Assembly (NCBI GenBank): GCA_903860745.1
Contig: CAIORQ010000001.1
Location: 51,112 to 115,111 of the forward strand
Direction: 5' to 3'
Length of the DNA stretch: 64,000 nucleotides
From: an uncultured Actinomycetes bacterium
GTDB taxonomy: Bacteria > Actinomycetota > Acidimicrobiia > Acidimicrobiales > RAAP-2
In this document: positions 18,038-26,553 of the stretch, one piece after another
Numbering within the stretch: the stretch's first letter is position 1
How the letters are laid out: each line of letters starts with the position of its first letter
Made by a program: the position numbers and the translations under genes
Notes under the pieces: generated by a model
The model's database searches: none
What the model saw: the letters and a program-made list of their open reading frames with translations, nothing else
Told to the model about the DNA's origin: nothing

Positions 18038-18289
18038 TCAGCTGGCACCCAGCGAGACCAGCGCTGCGCTGATGGCCTCCACCGACTGGAACGTCGAGCG
18101 CCGCAACACGGCGTCCGGGAACTCCAGGTCGAACTCGTTCTCGAGCGCCAGCATGAGGTTGACCGTAGCGTGCGACGACAATCCGTTCTCGTAGAGGTCG
18201 TCGCCGTCGCCCAGCGCCGAGACGTCCTTCGCGAGGTGTCCTTGCGCCGCGATCACCGACCGAACTCTCGCCACCACGTCACTCATCAC
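18038..18289 (-). CDS. Acyl carrier protein
   Basis: This 83-residue protein fits the ACP fold: a first helix, then DDLYENGLSSHATVNLMLALENEF and a C-terminal helix. The phosphopantetheine serine is in LSSHA, where classical ACPs have DSL; the Asp before Ser is replaced, as in some specialised carrier proteins. The ATG overlaps the upstream phosphopantetheinyl transferase stop by 4 bp, so carrier and activating enzyme are coupled. No ketosynthase or fatty-acid gene is nearby, which argues for a dedicated acyl or aminoacyl carrier rather than the FAS ACP. A stand-alone adenylation enzyme lies 10 kb away. Confidence 0.85.
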   Translation of the reverse strand: MMSDVVARVRSVIAAQGHLAKDVSALGDGDDLYENGLSSHATVNLMLALENEFDLEFPDAVLRRSTFQSVEAISAALVSLGAS

Positions 18290-18687
18290 TGCCCCTCTTC
18301 CTTCGGTCCATCCGAGTCGGCCACCGCCACCGCCGCCACCAGGTCTCCGGCACGGCCCATGCTGACATGAATCTTATTGATTCCCAGGTCGTGGGCGCGA
18401 CGCGCGCTGTCGTTGACCAGTCTCACCGAGGGCGGGCCCGACCCGCCTCCCTCCAGAACGACGTCGCTCCAGCGAACCAGCGAGTCATCGGTCTCGACGA
18501 GTTTGAGAATCGCCTCGCGCAGGGCGAATCGACCGGCCAGGAATATCGTCGCGGTTGAGGGGTGGCGGCGCGCCCACGCGGCTTCCTCCTCATTGAAGAC
18601 CCGCTCCACGTACGCCGCACCGAACTGGCCCAGCGTCGATCCGACCGAGGTCACCGACTCGATGTCGACGCCGACTCGCAGGCTCAT
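18286..18687 (-). CDS. Holo-ACP synthase (AcpS-type 4'-phosphopantetheinyl transferase)
   Basis: From the ATG at 18687 (preceded by GAGAGGGA) the product is 133 residues, the normal AcpS size; an open frame extends upstream to 18939 with no family similarity. It starts with LRVGVDIESV, the Mg-binding GVDIE motif. It continues with YVERVFNEEEAAWARRH and then GRFALREAILKLV, equivalent to the A.KEA..K motif but with Arg for the first Lys. It transfers phosphopantetheine from CoA to the ACP encoded immediately downstream. The small changes suggest a partner-specific enzyme rather than the main housekeeping AcpS, which is inference. Confidence 0.8.
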   Translation of the reverse strand: MSLRVGVDIESVTSVGSTLGQFGAAYVERVFNEEEAAWARRHPSTATIFLAGRFALREAILKLVETDDSLVRWSDVVLEGGGSGPPSVRLVNDSARRAHDLGINKIHVSMGRAGDLVAAVAVADSDGPKEEGQ

Positions 18688-18974
18688 GGCGTCCCTCTCG
18701 CTGGCCACAGGACGTCCGAAGCGTCCAGCAGCCCCCGTGCCCGCCCAACGTCCGACACTGCCGACACCTCGGTTCCCGACTCGCGACCCGCCCAGGTCGT
18801 TGCTCTCGGCCACGACTCTATTCCTCACGCGCCGCGTCGCGGTCAGGGCACCGTGCGATCGCCGCCCCCGGACGAAGAAGGGGGCCATCGTGCCCGAGCG
18901 GTCTGGAGCCCATTGAGTAGCATTTCGCTCACTGGCCACACGAAGCAGTGCCTTGACTCGAGGAGGTCACCTTC

Positions 18975-19781
18975 ATGACAATCGCCTACGACGAACTTCG
19001 CGATCAGGTGGTCGTGGTCACTGGAGCGAGTCGCGGGATCGGACGGGCGATTGCCCTGGCCTTCGGCGATCAAGGCGCCATCGTCATCGTCAATAGTCGC
19101 ACGGCGCACGGCGCGGAGTCGACGGTGTCCGAGATCGCAAACCGGGGCGGCCGCGCCGAGGCGGCCGTCGCAGACGTGGGAGATCCCGCCGAGGCGAAGC
19201 TGATCGTGGAGCAGGCCGTCACGCGCCACGGGCGAATCGACGTCCTGGTCAACAACGCGGCGCTGAACCCCGTGGCACCCTTGCTCGAGACGACGTGGGA
19301 GGCGTGGAACGACGTCCAACGCGTCAACGTGGGCGGGCTCTTCAGTTGCGGTTCGGCGGCGGCCCGCCACATGGTCGTCCAGGGCGGCGGCTGCATCATC
19401 GTCATCGGTTCGCCCGCCGCTTCGGACGCGCACGCCAACCAGATCCCCTACTGCAGTTCCAAAGCCGCCCTGCACATGCTGGCGAAGGGCATGGCGTGGG
19501 AGTGGGGGCCCCAGGGGGTGCGGACCAACGTCGTTCAGCCCGGCTGGATCGAGACCTCACTGAACGAGTCGTATCTCGCCGATCCGGACGTGCGACTCCG
19601 TGTCACCAAGCAGATCCCTTCACGGCGCATCGGACGCGCCGAAGAGGTGGCGTCGGTCGCCGTGTGGCTGTCCACCAGGGACGCCTCCTACGTCAACGGA
19701 GCCACCGTTGAGGTCGACGGGGGCTTCACCGCCGGTCGGACGGCGGTCGTCCCTCGTCGCTTCGAGAACCTCCAGCAGTGA
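18975..19781 (+). CDS. SDR-family oxidoreductase
   Basis: This 268-residue classical short-chain dehydrogenase has nucleotide motif TGASRGIG (residues about 17-24), NNAALN in place of NNAG, Ser in VIGSPAAS and catalytic YCSSK. The end is VNGATVEVDGGFTAGR. The Asn-Ser following the second strand (IVNSRTAHG) favours NADP(H). A GAGGAGG sequence precedes the ATG. It is divergent from the ACP/AcpS pair and may act with them, for instance as a ketoreductase, but the substrate cannot be told from sequence. Confidence 0.85.
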   Translation: MTIAYDELRDQVVVVTGASRGIGRAIALAFGDQGAIVIVNSRTAHGAESTVSEIANRGGRAEAAVADVGDPAEAKLIVEQAVTRHGRIDVLVNNAALNPVAPLLETTWEAWNDVQRVNVGGLFSCGSAAARHMVVQGGGCIIVIGSPAASDAHANQIPYCSSKAALHMLAKGMAWEWGPQGVRTNVVQPGWIETSLNESYLADPDVRLRVTKQIPSRRIGRAEEVASVAVWLSTRDASYVNGATVEVDGGFTAGRTAVVPRRFENLQQ

Positions 19782-19843
19782 CGCCGCTCGACCGAGACGT
19801 CGAGCGCTGCGCGCCGGTGCGTCACGGTGACGTCCGTCAATCA

Positions 19844-19872
19844 TTGCAACGGTTGGCACGAGCAATTACAAT
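19844..19872 (+). promoter_or_regulatory. Sigma-70-type promoter for a leaderless tryptophan dioxygenase mRNA
   Basis: TTGCAA (19844-19849) and TACAAT (19867-19872) are separated by exactly 17 bp. The GTG start codon begins 6 nt after the -10 box, so transcription probably starts at or next to the start codon. Confidence 0.75.
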
Positions 19873-19878
19873 TCGGCG

Positions 19879-21018
19879 GTGACCCCGGACGAGTCGACGA
19901 ACCAGGGCACGGAAGGTCTCATCGTTCGACTGCCCGACATGACGCCCGACGTCACCGAGCTGGTCGTTGACGGCACCCCCGAGGGGGAAACCCCGTCCGA
20001 CAACGTCCTGTACTACTGGGACTACCTGAGGCTCGACGACATCTTGAACGCCCAGCATCCCAAGAGTGCCGAACGTGGTCGAGAGGTCCACGACGAGTTC
20101 TTCTTCATCGTCGTCCACCAGACCTACGAACTCTGGTTCAAGCAGATCATCGTCGAACTCGACACCGTGAGGGCCATCTTCGCGGACCAGACCGTCGACG
20201 ATCGTGGTTTGAGCATCGCCCTGTCGCGCCTCGCTCGCATCAACGCGATCCAGCGCCTCCTGGTCCATCAACTCGACGTGCTCGAGACCCTGACACCTCT
20301 GGACTTCCTCGAGTTCAGGTCGCTCCTGCTCCCGGCGTCCGGATTCCAGAGCGTCCAGTTCCGCCTCATCGAGAACAAGTTCGGTCTACCCCAGCACGCC
20401 CGCATCACCATCGAGGGCCACGACTACTCCTCCACCCTGCGAGGCGACCACGTGGAACTGCTCAAGAGGTCCGAGACCGAACCTTCGCTCTTCGACAACG
20501 TCAACCGCTGGTTGTCGCGTACGCCTTTCGTCACCGTGGGCGACGACCGATTCATCAGCGACTACTGCGGCGTCGTGCGGGCCAGGCACGACGCGACGCG
20601 CGCCACCCTGGCGGCACATCCCGAGCAACTCGCCATGTTCGAGGCGAGCCTCAAGAAGTTCGACGCGGTCCTCGACGAATCGGCCTGGAACGAAGAGATC
20701 GGCCGAGGCTCCCGCCGTCTGTCGTACGCCGCGTTCATGGGCGCGCTGCAGATCTTCCTCTACCGCGACGAACCCGTCTTCCACCTGCCCAGTCGCGTGC
20801 TCACCGCGATCATCGACATCGACGAGGTGCTCACGCTCTGGCGACAGCGACACGCCCTCATGGCCCACCGGATGTTGGGGCGCCTCACGGGCACTGCGGG
20901 AAGCGGTTACGACTACCTCGACGAGACGGCGCGTCGTTACTCCCCCTTCCGCGACCTCTTCGACGTCTCGACGTACCTCCTGCCGCGCGACCTGCTCCCC
21001 CCGTGGCGCGACCGTTGA
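19879..21018 (+). CDS. Tryptophan 2,3-dioxygenase
   Basis: The 379-residue protein oxidises tryptophan to N-formylkynurenine with haem. Family motifs are intact: YYWDYLRLDDILNAQHP, HDEFFFIVVHQTYELWFKQ with the substrate-site His80, SVQFRLIENKFGL with Arg162, and WRQRHALMAHRMLG with the proximal haem ligand His325. The loop is GTAGSGYDYL where many family members have GTGGSSG.YL. It is longer than the 280-residue bacterial type, with an acidic N-terminal extension of about 40 residues. A kynurenine-formamidase-like hydrolase lies convergently at 22310. A leaderless GTG start is supported by the promoter immediately upstream. The stop overlaps the ATP-grasp gene. Confidence 0.9.
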   Translation: MTPDESTNQGTEGLIVRLPDMTPDVTELVVDGTPEGETPSDNVLYYWDYLRLDDILNAQHPKSAERGREVHDEFFFIVVHQTYELWFKQIIVELDTVRAIFADQTVDDRGLSIALSRLARINAIQRLLVHQLDVLETLTPLDFLEFRSLLLPASGFQSVQFRLIENKFGLPQHARITIEGHDYSSTLRGDHVELLKRSETEPSLFDNVNRWLSRTPFVTVGDDRFISDYCGVVRARHDATRATLAAHPEQLAMFEASLKKFDAVLDESAWNEEIGRGSRRLSYAAFMGALQIFLYRDEPVFHLPSRVLTAIIDIDEVLTLWRQRHALMAHRMLGRLTGTAGSGYDYLDETARRYSPFRDLFDVSTYLLPRDLLPPWRDR

Positions 21019-22295
21019 CCGACACCACGACGAACGAAGCACGTCGACCCGTCCTGGCCGTCGTGTTCGGCGACCTGTCGGCGTCCTCGATGGCCTTGGC
21101 CGCGGCGGCCCGGGACAAGAGGGACCTGGTCTGGATCGTCAACTCCGACGAGATTCGTGACACCGTCATGGTCCGGTTCCTGCGACGGCTTGGCACCGTG
21201 GTCGACCTCGCCGGTCTGACACACGACCAGGGCGTGGAGGCCGTGGCGGCGACCCACCCCGACGGCATCGTCGCCTACACCGACGCTCACATCCCCACCG
21301 CGTCCGCCCTGGCCCAGGCCCTCGACCTCGACTACTTCGACGACGAGGTCGCCCTGCGACTCACCGACAAGGTCGCCCAACGTCAGGCCCTCGCCGACGC
21401 CGGGCTCCCCGTGCCCTTCTGCGGTCCCCTCTCGACGCAGGCCTCGGCCGACGAGGTGGCGGCCGTCGTCGATGCCACGACCTTCCCGGTCATCATCAAG
21501 CCCCGTCACGGTGCGGCGAGCCGCGAGACCCACTTGGCCCACGACGCCACGGAATTGAGGGAGCTGCTCGACCAGGTCCGCGCCCTCGACGCCGAGTCGG
21601 ACATGGTCGTCGAGGAGTACATGGTCGGTGCGACTCCGCCGCCCAGCACCTATTTCGGCGACTACGTGTCGGTCGAGAGCGTCGTGGCCCACGGACATAT
21701 CAGCCACCTCGCCGTCACCGGGCGCTTGCCGTCGGTCCCCCCCTTCCGCGAAGTCGGAATGATCATCCCGTGCGACTACGACGATTCCCTCGTCGACCAG
21801 ATACTGGGCGTCGCCACGGCGGCCATCCGGGCCATGGGCATCCGCACCGGCTGTCTGCACACCGAGATCAAGGTGACCGACGACGGTCCGCGGGTCATCG
21901 AGGTGAACGGTCGCATTGGAGGCTTCGTGGCGCCGACGCTCGCCCAGGCGGTGCCCGGCCTCGACTTCTACGAGATCTCCCAGCGCGTGGCGCTGGGGGA
22001 GATGGTGACCTTCGACCATCCGGTACGTCCCGACCGTGTCGGCTACGGCATCGTCGGCCAGCCTCCCCAGGGGGTCCGACGCGTCGCGACCGTGACCGGT
22101 CTCGACCTGGTCGCTTCACACGATGGAGTGTCGTCGGTGTCTTTGAACCGTCAGCCCGGCGACCCCGTGGACTGGCGCCTCGGCAGTCACGAGTACGTCT
22201 ACTCGGTCATCGGCTCGGCTCCGAACCACGACGCCGTGCGCGAGATGCACGGCTTCATCGAGAGGACCATCGTCGTCACCTACGACGCCGAGTAG
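21003..22295 (+). CDS. ATP-grasp carboxylate-amine ligase
   Basis: The product is 430 residues. The N-terminal Rossmann-like domain (to about 110) is followed by an ATP-grasp fold: FPVIIKPRHGAASRETHLA (ATP-binding Lys and loop), MVVEEYMVG, and HTEIKVTDDGPRVIEVNGRIGG with the metal-binding Glu and Asn. This pattern is that of the L-amino-acid ligase / BtrJ-like group, which joins a carboxylate to an amine with ATP. It overlaps the dioxygenase gene; a TTG at 21015 would give the tidier 4-bp TTGA overlap and is a real alternative start. The coupling suggests that its substrate is kynurenine or another tryptophan product, which is inference. Confidence 0.83.
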   Translation: MARPLTDTTTNEARRPVLAVVFGDLSASSMALAAAARDKRDLVWIVNSDEIRDTVMVRFLRRLGTVVDLAGLTHDQGVEAVAATHPDGIVAYTDAHIPTASALAQALDLDYFDDEVALRLTDKVAQRQALADAGLPVPFCGPLSTQASADEVAAVVDATTFPVIIKPRHGAASRETHLAHDATELRELLDQVRALDAESDMVVEEYMVGATPPPSTYFGDYVSVESVVAHGHISHLAVTGRLPSVPPFREVGMIIPCDYDDSLVDQILGVATAAIRAMGIRTGCLHTEIKVTDDGPRVIEVNGRIGGFVAPTLAQAVPGLDFYEISQRVALGEMVTFDHPVRPDRVGYGIVGQPPQGVRRVATVTGLDLVASHDGVSSVSLNRQPGDPVDWRLGSHEYVYSVIGSAPNHDAVREMHGFIERTIVVTYDAE

Positions 22296-22318
22296 GCCGG
22301 AAGATCCCCTCACTCGGC
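22287..22318. terminator. Hairpin shared by two convergent genes
   Basis: GCCGAGT (22287-22293) pairs with ACTCGGC (22312-22318) across an 18-nt loop spanning the 14-bp gap between the ATP-grasp and hydrolase stop codons. It may serve both directions. Confidence 0.4.
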
Positions 22319-23050
22319 CAAGCGCTCGAGTGCCCCCAGCGCTCGTCGCCACGCCCCCGACGTCGGGTCGACGTGGTCCATATGGCCTCCGTGGAACTCA
22401 AGGAGCTCCGCCACCCCTCCCCGGCGCCGGGCGGCATCGACGTAGGTCTCGCTCTGGGAGAAGGGGACCGCGTCGTCCTCGCGGCTGTGCACGCAGAACA
22501 CGGGGACGTCGAGGGGCGCCATCGACAACGGGTCCGCAACCGCGTAACGATCCGGGACCTCCTCGGGACCGCCCCCCAGGAGGTCCGTGATCGCGGTGCC
22601 GCCCACCCCTTCACGCGCCCCGCCGCGAAGGTCGAGAACACCCGCCTGGGCGATCACCCCGGTGAGCACCACTCGCGGTGACGCTCCCGGCTGGTCCGGC
22701 GCCAGTCGAGCTCGCCCACCGGCCCAGGTCGCCAGGTGTCCACCCGCCGAATGGCCTATCGCCACGACCCGGGTCAGGTCCAGGTCCAACGTGGCCAACG
22801 CATCGATGGCGTCGGCGACGTCACTCAGCGTGTCGGGCCAGCCACCGCCTCTCCCGACTCGGCGATACTCGACGTTGAAGGCGTTCCAGCCCCGGTCGAC
22901 GAGGTCCCGAGCGAGGCCCTCGCCGAGCGACGCATCGTAACGGGCGCGCCAGAAACCTCCATGGATGACCACCGCCACTCCCCGCGGCGTTGCGCGCGCA
23001 CGAGAGAGCTCCGCCCACTGATCGGGATCGTCACCATAGCTGTGGCGCAC
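22310..23050 (-). CDS. Alpha/beta hydrolase, kynurenine-formamidase-like
   Basis: The protein has 246 residues. The oxyanion motif HGGFW (30-34) is the one shared by arylformamidases and related carboxylesterases. The nucleophile elbow is GHSAGGH with Ser101. Acid and base candidates are in HSREDDAVPF and HGGHMDHV. Position next to tryptophan 2,3-dioxygenase makes hydrolysis of N-formylkynurenine to kynurenine the most economical role. Other acyl-ester substrates are not excluded. The GTG start at 23050 has GGAGAGGGGG upstream. Confidence 0.75.
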   Translation of the reverse strand: MRHSYGDDPDQWAELSRARATPRGVAVVIHGGFWRARYDASLGEGLARDLVDRGWNAFNVEYRRVGRGGGWPDTLSDVADAIDALATLDLDLTRVVAIGHSAGGHLATWAGGRARLAPDQPGASPRVVLTGVIAQAGVLDLRGGAREGVGGTAITDLLGGGPEEVPDRYAVADPLSMAPLDVPVFCVHSREDDAVPFSQSETYVDAARRRGGVAELLEFHGGHMDHVDPTSGAWRRALGALERLAE

Positions 23051-23108
23051 GGCGCACCCCCTCTCCCCGTCGAGACGCAGAGTAGTTGACTTCGACGCTT
23101 CGCCCGAC

Positions 23109-23867
23109 TCAACTGCGTCCGAGGGCCCATCGGGGTCGAGACCACAGCTGCCAGTACTCGATCACCTCGAGACCGAGTCGGCGATAGAACGATTCGCCGG
23201 CGGGTGACGAGTACATGACCGTCGTCGTGACCCCCCTGCGCGCGTAGTGGACGAAGAGGTTCTCGAGGAGCAGTGCCCCGTAGCCCTGTCGGCGCCAACG
23301 AGGCGGTGTCGCCATCATCCAAAAGACCAGCACCTCCCCCACCACCGCAGTGAGCACGGCCGAACGAATCTCTCCGTCGACGTCGATGACCCAGATCCCG
23401 CAATCCTCAGCGTCCCCCGCCCACCGAGGGACCGCCAGCTCAGCTCGGGCGCGGTCCAGAAAGAAGGACTCGGCCACTATCGACCGCACGGCCTCGAGGT
23501 CTCGGTCCGAAGCCTGACGAAATCTCGTGTCGATTTCGCCCGAGAACCGGCCGACGTCGTCGCGCCCCATGACCGGCGTCGTGCCCAGGCAGACCCAGCC
23601 CGCGTCGACCAGGAGTTGCGCATCGCCCAGGGACTCGCCGGCCAACATCACGGTGGTGGGACAGCCGGCGTCGCTCACCGCCGCGAGGGCGTCCGCGACC
23701 TGGGCGGGATCGCCTCCGTGGCACAGGACCACGTTCAGGGCCAGCGAGGAAGCGCCGGTCATCGCCTTCCACCACCCCTGGTTCACCTGATGGCCCTGGG
23801 GCGGCGCCCACACGCGGGCACCCCGGCCGATGCCTTCCCGGGCGCGGACCGCCAGATCGTCAATCAT
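23109..23867 (-). CDS. GNAT-family N-acetyltransferase
   Basis: The protein has 252 residues. The C-terminal half is a GNAT domain: FRQASDRDLEAVRSIVAESF, then the acetyl-CoA loop PPRWRRQGYGALLLENLF (R-x-x-G-x-G/A variant) and SSPAGESFYRRLGL, which matches the final GNAT strand. The N-terminal 110 residues form a second, weaker GNAT-like or unassigned domain with no clear CoA loop. It lies 58 nt upstream of the formamidase-like gene on the same strand and may be co-transcribed. The substrate is unknown. Confidence 0.78.
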   Translation of the reverse strand: MIDDLAVRAREGIGRGARVWAPPQGHQVNQGWWKAMTGASSLALNVVLCHGGDPAQVADALAAVSDAGCPTTVMLAGESLGDAQLLVDAGWVCLGTTPVMGRDDVGRFSGEIDTRFRQASDRDLEAVRSIVAESFFLDRARAELAVPRWAGDAEDCGIWVIDVDGEIRSAVLTAVVGEVLVFWMMATPPRWRRQGYGALLLENLFVHYARRGVTTTVMYSSPAGESFYRRLGLEVIEYWQLWSRPRWALGRS

Positions 23868-24120
23868 TCGCTACGACATCCGTCCTTCACCCTCCGCGGT
23901 GGCCACCCCCCGTGACGCCGCTCCCCGCGATGGTAGGTCAAAGATACACGTGATCCGAGACCGGCTACGTCCCCGGTCCCAGCAAGCGGGGCGACCCCCC
24001 GAATGAACTAGCGCGAATCGGTGGTCCGCGCCGCGGCACGGTCCGCTCCATGGGCCGACCAGACGTCGCTCGATGCCCCACCCGCCGAGACGTTCGAGTG
24101 GCGACTGCCCGGCTCTCCCG

Positions 24121-24126
24121 TAGAAT
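24121..24126 (+). promoter_or_regulatory. -10 box TAGAAT, leaderless GH16 transcript
   Basis: TAGAAT ends 8 nt before the GTG at 24135. It supports that start over the longer open frame from 24021. No clear -35 is visible. Confidence 0.5.
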
Positions 24127-24134
24127 CAGTCTTC

Positions 24135-24950
24135 GTGCCCCCCGCTCACCGAATCCATCGCGGTAATTCGCTCGCCGTCATGCTCCTAGCGATGGCGGTG
24201 CTCGCTGGCTGTGCGACCTTCGCGTCGCGCGCCTCGGCGGTCATGTCGTATCCGGTTGGGATCCCCAGCGCCCCTCAGCCCTCGAGTCTGGCCCCACCGG
24301 GGCACCATTCGCTGGCGGGCTACCGCGAGGTCTACGTCAACAACTTCAATGGCTCCGGTCTACCCCCGGGATGGATCGCCTTCAGCGGACACCCCGGTGG
24401 CCTCCCGACGGTCAACTTCAGTGTCAAGCACGTCGTCGTCTCCCACGGGCTCTTGCAGCTCAAGACCTACCGCGATCCCGCCTACGCCAATGCGTGGACG
24501 ATCGGTGGACTGTGCCAGTGCGGACGCTTCTCCCTGTACGGGGCGTATTTCGTCCGATCGAGAATCACGGCGGGAGGGGCCAACACCGCCGAACTGTTGT
24601 GGCCCCACGACAAACAGTGGCCTCCCGAGATCGACTTCAACGAGAACTTGAACCATCTGGCCCTCACCTCGTCGACCACCCACTGGAGTCCGGGCAACCA
24701 GGAGGACTTCACCACTCTGCGGATCGACATGCTGCAGTGGCACACGTGGGGCGTCATTTGGACTCCCACGTACATCTTGTTCGTGGTCGACGGCCAGGTG
24801 TGGCACCGGCTGACCGTGACCAGCGAGATACCCAATATCCCGATGGTCCTCGATTTCGAGCAACGAGCCGTCTGTCCCTCATCGTGGGAATGCCCCTCAG
24901 GTCCCTCGGCCCTCCTGATCGACTGGGTCGCCGAGTACGAACCGAACTAG
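24135..24950 (+). CDS. GH16-like secreted glycoside hydrolase (lipoprotein)
   Basis: The GTG at 24135 gives 271 residues, with an export signal and a lipobox (AMAVLAGC, Cys26), so the mature protein should be lipid-anchored outside the membrane. The GH16 core is readable: ELLWPHDKQWPPEIDFNE holds the catalytic E-x-D-x-x-E (Glu165, Asp167, Glu170), followed by HTWGVIWTPTYILFVVDGQ. A CQC pair precedes it. It is about half identical by eye to the product at 38533-39387. Enzymes of this type cut or rearrange beta-glucans or galactans. Here it flanks a polysaccharide locus and probably trims the exported polymer. Confidence 0.82.
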   Translation: MPPAHRIHRGNSLAVMLLAMAVLAGCATFASRASAVMSYPVGIPSAPQPSSLAPPGHHSLAGYREVYVNNFNGSGLPPGWIAFSGHPGGLPTVNFSVKHVVVSHGLLQLKTYRDPAYANAWTIGGLCQCGRFSLYGAYFVRSRITAGGANTAELLWPHDKQWPPEIDFNENLNHLALTSSTTHWSPGNQEDFTTLRIDMLQWHTWGVIWTPTYILFVVDGQVWHRLTVTSEIPNIPMVLDFEQRAVCPSSWECPSGPSALLIDWVAEYEPN

Positions 24951-25223
24951 GCCGCCGCACCGTCCTCGTGCGAGGAGTTGGTAAGGGCTTTCGAGCTGAG
25001 CTGCCCAGGGCATCCGATCTCCCTCGACGCGCGTCGACGAAGGAGGGACGGGTCGCTACGGTCCTGTCGGATCAGCCCGCGGCGCGGCCAGGTTCTCCGG
25101 TGCACCCACACGCGTGATCGGCGCCGACGTCTCGTTCCCGCCGGGGGTGGAAGGAGATACTCGTCGCCTTGGGAATCGACGCCCCCTACATCACCACCCC
25201 AAACTGCCTCAAAGCCCCGATGC

Positions 25224-25229
25224 TAATCT
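25224..25229 (+). promoter_or_regulatory. Extended -10 box (TGC-TAATCT) before the GT4 gene
   Basis: TGCTAATCT at 25221-25229 ends 9 nt before the GTG at 25239, consistent with a leaderless or near-leaderless mRNA. Confidence 0.45.
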
Positions 25230-25238
25230 CGGGACATC

Positions 25239-26312
25239 GTGACGTCGACTGCGTATTTTCTTTGCCCCGACGACGATCGACCCTTTGGCGGGATACGAGT
25301 CATCTATCGATTCGTCGACATCCTCAACTCGCACGGCTTCCACGCCGCCGTTGCGCACCGCTCCCCACGCTTCCGCTGCACCTGGTTCGCCAACGACACT
25401 CGGGTCGTTGGCGCGAAGGACATTCGCCTGGAGACGGGTGACCTTCTGGTCCTGCCGGAGAGGCTCCGCCAGCTGATCCCGAAGGTGGCGCCGGGTGTCG
25501 CCAACGTCGTCTTCAACCAGAACGCCTACGAGACCTTCACGCACCTGCCGGTCGGCACCGGTGTCCCCACCGAAGTGACCAGCGACGACACCATCGGAAT
25601 CGTGTGCGTGTCGGAGGAGAACCGTCGCTACCTCGAACTCAGCTTCCCTCAGGCCAGAGTGATGAGGGTTCGAATTGGCATCGACACCGAACTCTTCCGG
25701 GCGAGCCCTTCGGGGAAGCGACGGGCAATCGCCTACATGCCGAGGAAGCGTTCGAAGGAGTTGAACGAGGTTCTACAGATCCTCCAGCGTCGAGGCTCCC
25801 TGAAGGGATGGGAACTCGTTCCCATCCAGGGTATGTCCGAGGCAGATACCGCGGCGGCCCTCAGCAGTTCAGCGGTGTTCCTCGCGTTGAACGAACGAGA
25901 GGGTCTGGGGCTACCCCCGTTGGAGGCCATGGCTTCGGGATGCGTCGTCGTCGGGTTCCACGGAGGAGTGGGAACCGAGTACATGCGACCGGGGAGTGCC
26001 GTCCCCATCGGGGACGGCGACGTCATCGAGATGGTGTTGAAGGTCGAATCAATCCTCTCACGATGGGGAAGCGATGACGCCTTGGTGACCATGACCGACA
26101 ACGCGGTCCACCTCGTGCGCAGCGAGTACTCCCGAGAGAGCGAGGCCGCTGACGTCGTGAGGATATTCGGAGGAGCCCTCGACGAGGTCAAGGGCGTCGA
26201 GCCAAGGTCTCGCCGTCTCGACGCCACGGTGCTGCCGAGGCGGGGCGTGGTGACCAAGGTCGGCGAACGACTCCTCTCGAGCGTCACGTCGCGCCACACT
26301 GGCCTGAGTTGA
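25239..26312 (+). CDS. GT4-like glycosyltransferase
   Basis: This 357-residue protein has a GT-B two-lobe layout. The N-terminal lobe begins FGGIRVIYRFVDILNSHGFHA, typical of family 4 acceptor domains. The C-terminal lobe holds ALNEREGLGLPPLEAMASGCVVVGF, the E-x7-E donor-nucleotide region. It lacks membrane segments and probably acts at the inner face of the membrane, adding a sugar to a lipid-linked intermediate. It lies between a GH16 gene and the convergent flippase. Donor and acceptor sugars cannot be assigned. Confidence 0.83.
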   Translation: MTSTAYFLCPDDDRPFGGIRVIYRFVDILNSHGFHAAVAHRSPRFRCTWFANDTRVVGAKDIRLETGDLLVLPERLRQLIPKVAPGVANVVFNQNAYETFTHLPVGTGVPTEVTSDDTIGIVCVSEENRRYLELSFPQARVMRVRIGIDTELFRASPSGKRRAIAYMPRKRSKELNEVLQILQRRGSLKGWELVPIQGMSEADTAAALSSSAVFLALNEREGLGLPPLEAMASGCVVVGFHGGVGTEYMRPGSAVPIGDGDVIEMVLKVESILSRWGSDDALVTMTDNAVHLVRSEYSRESEAADVVRIFGGALDEVKGVEPRSRRLDATVLPRRGVVTKVGERLLSSVTSRHTGLS

Positions 26313-26553
26313 CCATCACGGGGACGCTCAATCTTCCCGGTGACCCCGCCAACAACGAGCAGCCGCGCGGGCAGGTCGATGCTCGGCGAGTGTCGACCCT
26401 TCGGCCAGGTCGTCACCGAATCCAAGTCGCGTCGCGTCGAAGGGCGCGAACGACGGCTCCCCCCTCAGACCGGCCGGTGCCGCTGCCGTGGGGCGCCGGG
26501 CGCCATCCCCGCCTCACCACCGGGCGGCGATACCGCGTTCTACCGAGGTCTCA

